Below, in pieces: positions 33,601 to 44,056 of a DNA stretch of 64,000 bases (positions within the stretch are counted from its first letter, which is position 1; the number at the start of each line of letters is the position of its first letter). The DNA comes from Talinum fruticosum (taxonomy: Eukaryota > Streptophyta > Magnoliopsida > Caryophyllales > Talinaceae): NCBI GenBank assembly GCA_021018815.1, contig JAITYX010000055.1:1364001-1428000 (forward strand), in the 5' to 3' direction. The translations under genes were made by a program, and so were the position numbers. The notes beneath the pieces are model-generated. The model saw only the letters and a program-made list of their open reading frames with translations, was not told the origin of the DNA and did no database searches.

Positions 33601-35412
33601 CCGATTGAAATTCTCCGGACACTGGCGACCCCCATGGTGGTTGTCATCGTTGCTTCCCAGCCACTTAGCACTTCCTCAGTACACGCCAGATCTGCTTTGA
33701 ACATCATTGAATAGTTTGCCACCGAAAAAAGAAACCCCATCACGACAAGAAGAAAATTAGGGCAAGGGTCAATCTTATCGGGGAAGCCATTTATCTCCGG
33801 TGATGTGGTGGAAGAAGTGGCAGAAAATTAGGGTTGACTGAAGCACAAAGAACGTCTATTTGAACTGGACGAACACCGATGAAGCCTACAACAGTGGTGA
33901 GACTTCGGTGAAACTGACGATTGGGCTAGTTGCTCAGAAATAGGGGAGAAAGAATGGAGTGAAGGAGCTGAAAAGGGGTGTGTGTGGGTTGAGAGATGTT
34001 GCTAAATCTTAGCCATTATTATGAAATAATAAAAAAATTATTCCACGTTACTTTGAAACTGAGGAGTATTTAATGTTAAGTAGGAAATAGGGGAGAGTAT
34101 GGCTAATGGTACCTTGGAATCGGATCGGAGCTGATCAAACGGGTAAGGTTATGGAATTAAAACCGGTCAACCGTTACGAGTAAGGTTCATAAAATTTAAG
34201 AACTTGTCAAACAGGTTCCAGTTTCGGTTCAAAAATCAAATCCTGGAACCGAAACTTGTAACTCGTTTAGACAAGTTCAGATTCTGAGTACTGGAAACCT
34301 AGACCCTGAAATTGCAGATACCCAAAACTGTTAATGATATTTTCAACATTTTAAGTGTTCACTTTGTAAATATGAGGATCATATAATTTTAGGTTTAATT
34401 TTTAATGTGAGGCCCAATTAATTAAAAACCATAATGTTAGTATTTTCTCTCTCCTCCCTCAGTTTTGTGTTTGCAACCGCACCTCCTTGCCTCCTACCCT
34501 CTCGTCGCCTTCCTTCTCATTGCCAATCCCACTTGACCTCCTAGTTGCTTGTTTAGAAATTAATGCTTCTTGTTTAGTAATTGAGAATGGCGTAGGGTTG
34601 AGAAAGTGGAGAATGGCGTAGAGCTGGAATTTATAAAATTCATGAGAAGTTGTTTGTAAGTTTTTAAGGTCATAAAGTTTTTTTATCATAAGAATAATGG
34701 TAAGGACAGGGTAGTATGGAATCGGAATCGGACGCTGAGTTTCGGGTTTAGATTCCTAAAATTTAGGAACTGGTCAAATAGATTCCAGTTTAAGTTTTTG
34801 AAAGTTAGCAACCGATCAAATGGGATCAAATTTAAATTCCTAATTTAGAACAGGGTACCCAAAAATGCTCATTCCTAGTAGAAAATATCAATTCAAGTCC
34901 ACCATATTATTATTTATTATGTTGTTTTCTTCACGAGTCCCCCATAAGGAGTTGTGAAATTCATATGAAATTTTCTTTACTATGAGTAGGTTTTATTTTT
35001 TGTCAAACTCAACAGTTAGTCCTGAAAATTTGGTATCTACGACCGTTCATGCATTGCAAAGAAGTAAAAAGTAAGCGATACCGCTAGAGGTGCAATAGGC
35101 ACTCTCGGTAGCTTCCAAGGCAGCCATGTAACGGCTTAGATCTTGGACGGTGGGATTAAAGCTCCGGCTGTAGACGTAGACACCAGCATCAGGACCGAGC
35201 TCGCCTTTGACGGCCAGAGTCATTTCCTCTGGGCTCTTGAACGCAAAGGTGTTGGAGGCCTCGATAGAGACGTTAACCCCTTTATGTTGGCCGAGTTCAT
35301 GACATACATCAGCCAGTCTTGCAGCCGGAGCATCCCCGATGTGGCTGGGGTCAACCCGCTCATCAGTGTTTCCTCCATTTTTAAGGGCCTTGGGTTCAGT
35401 AGAGGTGGACAT
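30675..35412 (-). CDS. MGL: Methionine gamma-lyase, copy C (exons 35412-35082, 33101-32700, 31222-30675)
   Basis: This third full-length paralogue has 426 aa, the same exon lengths as copy B and the same Gly-split phase 1 introns. The introns are enlarged: intron 1 is 1980 nt and holds a hAT-like element plus another insert; intron 2 is 1476 nt. The reactive residues are in place: Tyr81/Arg83, Asp210, Lys234 in HSLTKY, Arg401 in IRFSIGY. The protein starts MSTSTEPK where A and B start MSNSSEPK, and has SGASD just after the PLP lysine where A and B have SGGSD. Exon 2 follows copy B (FEPVSNPALVVANIPLLSRIAH). The first half of exon 3 and intron 2 follow copy A (GKEEMIQEITNFSSG, LRNKGYGFGGV). It is likely functional, with the same predicted reaction as A and B. 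Confidence 0.93.
33400..34015. mobile_element. Unclassified 0.6-kb insertion in MGL copy C intron 1
   Basis: Copies A and B have no counterpart here. The insert follows a short (TA)n tract (33384-33402) and is markedly richer in G+C than the surrounding intron. A plus-strand open frame (33470-33700) of proline/serine-rich type has no family signature. I see no convincing terminal repeats, so its class is unknown; a captured gene fragment inside a transposon is possible. Confidence 0.45.
34088..34877. mobile_element. hAT-like non-autonomous element in MGL copy C intron 1 (790 bp)
   Basis: The ends are TAGGGGAGAGTATGG and AAATGCTCATTCCTA. The flanks GTAGGAAA (34080-34087) and GTAGAAAA (34878-34885) form an 8-bp target duplication with one change. 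Copies A (about 6195) and B (about 14428) keep the empty site, GCGGGAAATATT or similar. Interior words such as 'gaaccggtcaa' and 'tcaaacgggta' resemble those of the element nested in the copia LTR (533-1165), suggesting the same subfamily. Confidence 0.9.
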
Positions 35413-35503
35413 AGTTGCAGTGTACTGACAAAGGAAAAAGCAACGTTTCTAGGGGAGTGGTGCTGAGGGTTGTGAATGAGTTAGGTGGAGGGGGATAACG
35501 TCC

Positions 35504-35512
35504 CTATTTATA
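35504..35512 (-). promoter_or_regulatory. TATA box of MGL copy C
   Basis: TATAAATAG on the minus strand, about 92 bp upstream of the ATG at 35412, in the same context as A and B. Confidence 0.8.
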
Positions 35513-35593
35513 AGCGGGGGTGGGTCATGGGAATGTAAATTGCATATCATTTCACATTAATGTCTTATACATCAAACGTGTAACATGTGCAGT

Positions 35594-35605
35594 TATACGC
35601 GTACA
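35594..35605. promoter_or_regulatory. CGCG box upstream of MGL copy C
   Basis: TATACGCGTACA: the core ACGCGT is conserved, but one outer base breaks the perfect palindrome. Its 81-bp distance from the TATA box equals that in copy B. Confidence 0.45.
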
Positions 35606-38600
35606 GAAAACGGAAAACTGCAAGCCAAGTCTCCTCCTGTGCTTCACTGCAAATAATCATATGCTTTGTTTGGGAGGGGAGAATGAAAGAGGAGTACGTA
35701 ATTATCCTTCCAAATATTTTGAGGTTTTAATGAGCACAAAGCATGATGAGAAAAAGTTGAGGAACAATAAAATTGATTATTTGTGAAAACAATATATAAA
35801 AAGTTGGGTCTTAATGGGTACACAGATCTTAAAAGTGAAACCTAAATGAATTCGAATAAGATGTCATAAATTTGATGTAAGTGAATCACACAAAGAGAAA
35901 CTAAAAATTTGATGTAAGTGAATCACGCAAAGAGAAACATGAAGAGAGCATGGGGCTAAGTAACTAAAAATTTGATGTAAGTGAATCATGCAAAGAAAGC
36001 ATGTCATGTAGAGATCTTATAAATCATATAAAGAATCGATTATTCCACTTGAATAATCACTATGTAACTCAATCAGATAATCTCTCTCACTTAGAGATTA
36101 TCATATAATAAATTGAAATTAATAAAATGTAATTTAAACGGGATAAGGAGTTGAGGAAGGGACAAATTGAACCTAAACTTTATTATATCTGGGTTTTTAT
36201 CTTGCTTAATATTTTTATAAGGTAGGTCCTACATAATTACAATCATACAATTTGAGAGCATGGCATGGCACATAATTATTTACTAAAATAATAAGTAACA
36301 AGAAAATTTTCAATAAAACAAAATGATTATTTATTAATTGTTGAATGGAAGGAGGATGAGGTTGGTTGGCACTGAACAAGCAGATGATTGGGAGGATGAT
36401 TGAATTTTATGGATTAATGATCATTTTATAGGAAGGATATAGGCTGGCATGGGCCTCCTACAAAGCAAAAAAAAAAAAAAAAAAATGATTAGTGAGTCTT
36501 CTTTAAAAATGAAAAGCTGCCTGTGAGCCCGTGGGAAGCACGTGTTTCTCAAATTCACAGTAAACTAGTGAGAGATAGCAAAATATTATGTGACCCAAAT
36601 CCGTATTAAAAATTTAAATTTTGGACAAGTATTACTTACGCTATTAGAAGTGTAAAATAACGTATATTATGAAATGAAAAAAGCTAATTAAAGTGACATA
36701 TATTATTAAACAAAGGAAGTATATTCTTAACAAGCCTTTCACATGATTTCCTATTTCTTGTGAGCTCGTGGTGTTACATGTGTCTGTTAAGATGTAATTA
36801 AAAAGTTGAGTTGTCACGCTGTCATTGGTCCATATTATGTGGCGTAGTTATGATTTTGATATATTTTTAAAACCTACACTATATAATTTCTTCATAATGG
36901 TAGGCATTTAGTATTTCCTGATAATGGTTTGCAACCTCTTTATTTAATTTGCATTCTCATTTAATTATTTGTGATTGATTTTTGCATAATGACAATTAAT
37001 TAGTGATTAGTGGTTCATAGTTACTAAATTTATGTATTATATTTTCTTTGATTTATGCTATACATAATTGTTTTTTTAAAAATTTCTTAGAAATATATTT
37101 TTAATTTCTCCCATTCCCATAAGCCATGAAATAAATCAAATTATCAGAAAAACTAATAGATAAATCGTACACGTAAAAAAAAAAAAAAAACAATCAATTG
37201 ATTCAAATCTTTCTGCATAAATTAGTTGTGTCTTCATTTCATCAAGTTACTCACAAGAATCAGAGAAGAAGGGAGTATATGATACATAATTAATAATTAG
37301 TAATTTTTAAAACATAAATATTTGAGAGATGTCATGTGATTTTAAATATAATATTTTTTTATTAATAGTCATTTGAGTATAATATTTTTTATTACTTAGT
37401 GAATTATGAACAATAACTTGGTGCCATTACAAAAAAAAAAAAAAAAAAAAAAAAAAAACACACATGGTGAAGATGATAATCTTTTACATTGAATTCTACG
37501 CCAAAAAAAAAATTCTAGATTAAATTGACTAATGCAAGTTTTTAAACGTTAACTTATAACATATATATTAATTTCATATATATCATCATATTTTAATCAA
37601 ATCAAAGTTATAATGGAGTTCTATCCCCAAAAATTGTTAAATTTAGGAAACATAAAAAAAAAAAAAAGAAAACATTATTTAATTGTTAAAAGGTTATAAT
37701 TTGTTTGATTATTTGTGTTTTGTGTTCAATGTCTTTTTTCAATGTAACTATTGGTGCAATATTTTTTATTAATAATTAGTAGACATCTTCATTTCTTGGT
37801 ATTCTTATTACTAGGGTTATACCTCTTGCTATGTAAGGTATTAATTAAATTTTTATTAATTTTATTATTTTTTATTGTTATTATTTCTAATAAATGTATA
37901 ACAATAAAAATTAATTATAAGTTAAAAAAATAGTTATTTTTTCAAATAACAGTAATAAATTAATATATTAAATTATATTATTTATTATAAACAGTAAATA
38001 GATATGTCTTTTTATTTTTTCCATTTTGATTAATATACTCTTTATTCTTAATGTCCATTATATTTAATATTAATGTGAATATTTACAACATTAAATTAAA
38101 TTAAAATTACATTAATATACTCTTTATTCTTAATGTCCATTATATTTAATATTAATGTGAATATTTACAACATTAAATTAAATTAAAATTACATTGAATC
38201 TACCTATTAGTACTACTTTTATAGTCTATTAATGTCTGTCACCTTTCCAATATTCATGGCATTAATTCTTCTTTTTGTTTTTTTGGGAGCGAATTTTTGT
38301 GCTTAGCGCATCTTAATCAATAAACAATTTAAAATTATATACCATACATATATTTTCTGTTAATACATATATTTTTTAAGGATAAAGAAAAACTGTTAGA
38401 ACACTTTAAAATCTGGTCTACCATACATATGGTAAACATATATTGGATTAAAATATATATACATATATTATTGAATTAAAATAAACTTTAATTTGGGGTT
38501 TGGACAATTATATAATATATTATAACATTGATCATCTCATGCACCGTACTTTAAAGGTATTTATTGTTTCTACACCATACCATTTATTTCTTAGATGGTT

Positions 38601-39399
38601 ATATACCATATTTTAATTTAAAATTATCCAAAAGTAAGTGATTTGGTTTAGAGATGATAAATTTACCTAAAGTATACTGCAAAAATGATCAATATTATAA
38701 TATGTTATATAATCATTCAAATCCCTAAAATACAGCTTTATTTTAATTCAATAAACCTTAAAAAATATAAAAATTTAAAATTTAAACACAATCCGATTTA
38801 CATACTAGTTAAATTTAAGCTTGAATGCTTGAGAAGCCTCTTCCAAACTTTATACAATGGTTGAGTATAAGAGTTTTTGAAATTGGAACTTTAGGGTTGT
38901 CGATTTTCCTTAATTTGCCCCACATACCACACAAGATAAGTATCTCCAACGCGTGGTTATGGCAATGAGAGGTCCCAAAACGAAGGATCGAGACAGAAGA
39001 CGTACTGTTCACTAGCGAGGTTACTCCTATGTGTGCTACAGCCAGACAGAGACGAGGGAGTTGGAGCCAAAATAAAGAAAACAACGACGCATAATCCGAT
39101 GGAAGAAGACATGTAAATCTCGTGGCTTTAATGCTCCATTAAAGCCTTATCTACACACTACAGTGCACGGACTTGGATCACGTGTTACATTGAATTTGTT
39201 AAATTACACACCTTTTATCGATACCTGTCAACTTAATTACGTACAGTCGGTGTAATATTCAATGTGTTTTAAAATATTTATCATTTTATGGTCATGATTG
39301 AATATCAATGTAATACGAAATTCGTAACAAAATTTATATTAAAAGATTAAATTGTCACTAAAATTTCATTAGAAATGAAAAAAAATCAACATGAATTTA
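35606..39399. other. Upstream flank of MGL copy C, AT-rich, no gene
   Basis: 35690-36150 matches the upstream regions of A and B, with the TTTGATGTAAGTGAATCA motif given three times in a row (about 35872, 35908, 35970). From 36800 to 38810 the sequence is very AT-rich and absent from copy B's flank, so it looks like an insertion or a divergent segment. Poly-A runs lie at 36470 and 37432. From 38810 to 39400 the match to 16800-17370 resumes. No gene seen. Confidence 0.6.
38029..38192. repeat. Perfect 82-bp tandem duplication
   Basis: Bases 38029-38110 and 38111-38192 appear identical, beginning ATTAATATACTCTTTATTC. Absence of differences in such AT-rich DNA points to a very recent event or an assembly artefact. 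Confidence 0.9.
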
Positions 39400-39786
39400 G
39401 TTAAGGAGTGATTGTTTGCTCACACCTTCCCCTCCCCTCCCCATCTTAATGAGTTAAGAATTCACTATTTGTGCTCTCTCTCTCACTCACACACACACAC
39501 AGAAGCGTGAAATATCATCGTGTAGTACTACTAATTACATTGTCAGTGTGTATTTCTATTCATGTTGTGGCTGCTGAATGTGAATTGCATTCATTGAATT
39601 TACGCTCACACACATACCAAGTCACATTTAGTAGTGACAGCATGAAATAATATCAACGTTATACAAATAAGTTAAGAAAAAAACATGGACCATTTGGCGA
39701 GAAGGGGCCAATCATAGAGACATGGAAGAAAAACGTGAGGATGAAGTATTGATTATTGACAGTGATTTACATTGTTCCTGTCATTG

Positions 39787-41110
39787 GACTTGGTGCAAAT
39801 ATGTTGATAAACCTGGAATTTTACGTGCTTTTTCAATCTCTTATTGGTCAATTTCGACACTTCAAAGCGCATTCTCACCTAAATTCTTATTTGATTTCGC
39901 TTACCTTCTTCATTTATGATTAAAGTATGCGAATTTCTATATTTTTCGGGTAATCTCGCATTTTATGATAAAGAATACATCTTTCAAAGTGCTAAGGAAA
40001 AGAGCGGGAGACCATAGAAGATCGAGAGAGCGAAGAAAAAGGTCAAGTCAAATCAGCACTAGCTGTAACACTGGTTGTCGTTGAAGGAAAGAAGGAAAAG
40101 AAGACCTAGTACAAGTCGTCGCTGAAGCCCAAGAGGTCGGCACAAGCAATGCCAATGTCGGCACGAGGCCATGCTAGGAATTTGGAATTTAATTGAAGAA
40201 GTCGTGAGCTTACACGGTTTCAGCACTTGCCAGTGCCAATCGTCGATTTCGTTTTTCCGCACATTTCATTTCGAAACTGTTAATTTTCGAACGGACTTTT
40301 GATGTCTGCGTTTTCTAGGCTAGTTTCTCTCAACTTGTAAGCACTTATTTCCATTGTTAAGGGATCAAAGCTTGGAGTTATTTTCATTTAATCGCAAGTT
40401 AATTCAAGTTTACGGTATTATTATTCTTCTCTCTACTTCCATCTTGCATTCTTTTCGGTCTTCATTCCTCAATCTGCTGTCAAATGCCATGAATATGTGT
40501 GGCTAAATTTCCAACTTAGGTTGGGGATTTGCCACTAATATGCTAGTTTAATCGTAATTTATGCTTTGATACTAATTTGCAATTGTTTGATGAATTTCCG
40601 ACTTGTTGATACTTGTGAATTGGTGTGAGGTTCGAGAGAATCCTGCCTTTATTATTTTTGGGAATTGAGTAGACTTCGAGAGAAGAGGCTTAGTTCTACT
40701 TCAACTTGTTGGATGATTACAACTTAGATATGAGAATAATTTAGGTTGTTATTAAGGGAAGAATCGATAATCATGTAATTCTTTGGTTTTAATTGTGTGA
40801 GAACAACGATTAATTCAATTGAGTTAGCTTAATGACATTCGAGATAAGGCTTAGGTGGTTTGAACCGCATCAATTCCCTAGTTCATCGCAATTGTGAATA
40901 GTGTAGAAGCATGTGATTAAGATTGTTAGCATGTGTAGTTTGGTAAACCGCTGCCTAAGATTTTCTTTATCCGATTTCATCTCGTTTTTAGTGCTTGTGC
41001 ATCACAAACAATTCTGAATTGTTCTTTTGCTTAGTTCATAAGGACATTGACCTTAGACTTGCATGAGACCTAACTCCCGAGACCGACAACCATACTCTCT
41101 ATAGTACAAC
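39787..41110 (+). mobile_element. 1.3-kb insertion in module copy 5, possibly a solo LTR
   Basis: Copy 3 reads continuously from TTCCTGTCATTG (about 22065) to GGATAAGTCCAATGG (about 22081). Copy 5 has about 1.3 kb between the same words. The insert is richer in G+C at its left, has no recognisable protein, and has possible TG...CA limits (TGCAAATATG to ACAACAACA). This size and lack of coding fit a solo LTR. A clean target duplication was not found, so the class is tentative. Confidence 0.5.
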
Positions 41111-42251
41111 AACATATGTAAAGGATAAGTCCAATGGTAATGAGTGATCTATCTCAAGTGTGACAATTTGAAATATACCCTAAGCTAAAGATCTTCGAGG
41201 CTAAGATAAACTCTCATAGAAGGCCCTGCTACATCCCCTATTGAAAATTAGAGCAAGCAATTCTAAGTTGATTGTTAGCAATTCTTATGCTACTTTTCAC
41301 CTCCTAATTTTTAATCCCAATTCCTTCTCTAACTTGAGTGGTAGAGGCCTTGACAAAGGAGGAATTACCCCTCTACACAGGTGTTTTTTTTTTTTTTGTT
41401 CTACTGCCTTCTCGTGATCTATCAAAATCAAATAATAGTACTTAAGCTAGAACAAATAATGATATTACTCGATATAGAACTTCTACACATATAATTTGTT
41501 ATGTTTAACACGCACACACTTGCACGAATACATTCATATATATATATAGTTAGTTAGACCCCAAAAAAGGTCAAATTGGGTAGGGGTGTTGTGTTCATAT
41601 CAAAGTTAAATGGGTCAAAGAAACTCTCATTTGAACTTAACTCGGATTATAAATCTTAATCTAACTCCATTTATTTATTTATTTATTCAAATGAATTGAT
41701 ATGAAAATAACTTATTTACCTATTTAAAATATAGTAAAAAGCACAAATTCAAGTTACCAAATACCTATTTACCATTTAAAATTATCAAAAAAGTTTACTA
41801 CGAGAAATGGTTCTCAAATCATGCTCATTATCATAGTTATTGTGCACATTTCATAGCTCTAAAAGCATATATCCTCCACCATGAAATATGTTAAAAACCT
41901 TTAGGTTTGAGAGTGGGATTCAACATTCGTAGGCACAATAACAAACTTGGAACAAATGACACTGGTGTAACTATGAAGAGATATTTTTGTGCGAAACAAA
42001 GAAGTAAGAGACAAAGTATTAAAAATGAAAAAAATGACAAACGGGTATGTCAGGAAAGTCACTCGGTTGGTTATAAATAGATGAAAATGATGTGTGGAAT
42101 CTTGTAAGAAATGATAAGGTTCACAATCATCCATTTTACAATGTCAACAGACATCACTTTATGAAATTTTAACGAAAGTTAACAAATGCTTAACTAGAGC
42201 TACTAAAGCTTGTGAAATCATGTTGAATCAAAGTTTTTGATACTGTGAAAC

Positions 42252-43508
42252 TAAACCAATCGGTTCGGATGGACGGAGTTAAATACGGATCGTGTGTAAT
42301 CGGGTTCGAATAAAATATGGGCCGGGTACAATTTAAGTTCGGGTAAAATATGGATTGTCATATATCGGATTATACGGGTTTCGAGTTGACCCAATCGGTT
42401 GAGACCGTCTTTTTATCAATTATTTTTCTTTTGTAAATTATAAAAATTTGACATATTTTTTACTTAAAATTGTCCATAATTCTACAAAAAAAAAAAAAGT
42501 TTAGTATTTGCATTTTCTAAAATGATGTTGAAAAATTCAAAACTTTCATCATAATATTTGCGTGAGGATTCCATTGAGTCGAATGAGTTGATCGCTTTAC
42601 CCATTTAATGTTGGGCCAATAATAGGCTGCATAATAACGAGTTATTCTATTAAGGGTTAGTTTAAGGTTCCAATGTTTATTTTAACTCTTCTATCATACT
42701 AATTCACATATTACACTTTTTAAAATTTATTAGATTAATATTATACGGAGGTTTTTATGTATATCTACTTCATTTTAAAATAGATCGAGAAAGAATAAAC
42801 ATGGTCGGCTAACCGACCAATTTTATTCACTAGGAAAATTTTAACTTCATATTAACCCAACTTAGTGCCCAACCTAGGTACTATGATTCAAATACGACTA
42901 GAACAATTTTAAATAAATGAGAATAGAAATTTAAAATAAACTAAAACTATTGTTTCCAATTATAACATCAAAATTTTTTATTATAATAATATTATTTCTA
43001 AAAAAAATATATTATTTAAGATGTGACCAGGCATATTCAATTCACCAAAAATATAATAATATAACTTGTACTTTATTAATATTTTTATTATACTACGCTA
43101 TTTGAATATATAATTTTACTATGTATATTTCACTATGTATAGTTTTTATATATAATTTTTTTATGAGAAATAAGTTGAGAAAAGAAATAGTATTAGTGTT
43201 TGTTTGTAAATTATTGCGATAGCTATGCAATGTTTTTCCAAATGATGTGATATTATAAATAACCATTATATAAAAATATGATAAAGTGAAAGAAAAATCA
43301 TATAATAAGTGTAAAACATTCAATGAACAAGCCATAAAACTAAAACTAATTGTTTTTATTGCCTTGACCCAACGGGTTAACATGTTCGAGTCGGGTTTGA
43401 CCCACTAATTTACGGGTTTTTGGGGGTCATCTTTTTCAAATTCAAGTCAAGAAAATCATGTTCAATACCCAAAATTTTTCGGGTCGGGTCAATTTTTTGT
43501 TAGGTCTA
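42252..43508. mobile_element. hAT-like non-autonomous element (1257 bp) with perfect target duplication
   Basis: The flanks are TGTGAAAC (42244-42251) and TGTGAAAC (43509-43516), a perfect 8-bp repeat. The ends are TAAACCAATCGG and TTGTTAGGTCTA. The empty site exists at about 23303-23310 in module copy 3 (TGTGAAAT). The edges carry 'cgggttcgaataaaatatgg' and 'gggtcgggtca' words; the middle is AT-rich. The left 750 bp recurs inverted at 27190-27925. The short minus frame at 43093-43383 shows no transposase features. Confidence 0.9.
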
Positions 43509-43860
43509 TGTGAAACTCGTTAAAGAATGAGGATGGTAGTTCACCCGCCCTCGGGTTTACCATCACATATGCATATAATACGTTTCTGCCGATAAAAGAA
43601 AGCATGGATGGTGTAGTGACACTTTAACAAGAATGTTGAAGCAAAAGGAAAATTAAGGATGACAGACTTTTACTTTGACTTTGAACTTGGCAAAGAATCA
43701 AGTCTCACTAGCATTTGTTTAAAGAGATAGCATGATGGGAGAAGATTATGGTTTGGAGATGTGGTTACATTTGACATCACAAACGGGACAAACAGATACA
43801 ATATGATATGCTCATCGTTTGTTGGAATAAACCATCATAACAAAAATATAATGCTTGTAT

Positions 43861-44056
43861 CACTACAAAAAAAAAAAAACGCTGAAATACCGACAAATTT
43901 TCCGATCGGATTTGCCAAATTTCGACGAGAATTTCGACGGAAATGTCCGTTTGAATTCTGCTCGTCGGTGCAAAATTCCGACAGGCCGGACGGACAATTT
44001 CGACAGGAAATTCTCGTTGAAAAATGTCTGTCACTATTTTTGTGTTTTTTGTAGTA
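43861..44056. mobile_element. Short CACTA-like MITE (196 bp)
   Basis: It starts CACTACAAAAAAAAA and ends TTTTTTGTAGTA, inverted repeats typed like CACTA termini. It is flanked by TAT on both sides (43858-43860 and 44057-44059), a 3-bp target duplication. The interior has 'ccgacaa', 'tttcgacg' and 'gaaattctcg' words in both orientations that would fold back. The several overlapping open frames are by-products. Confidence 0.75.
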
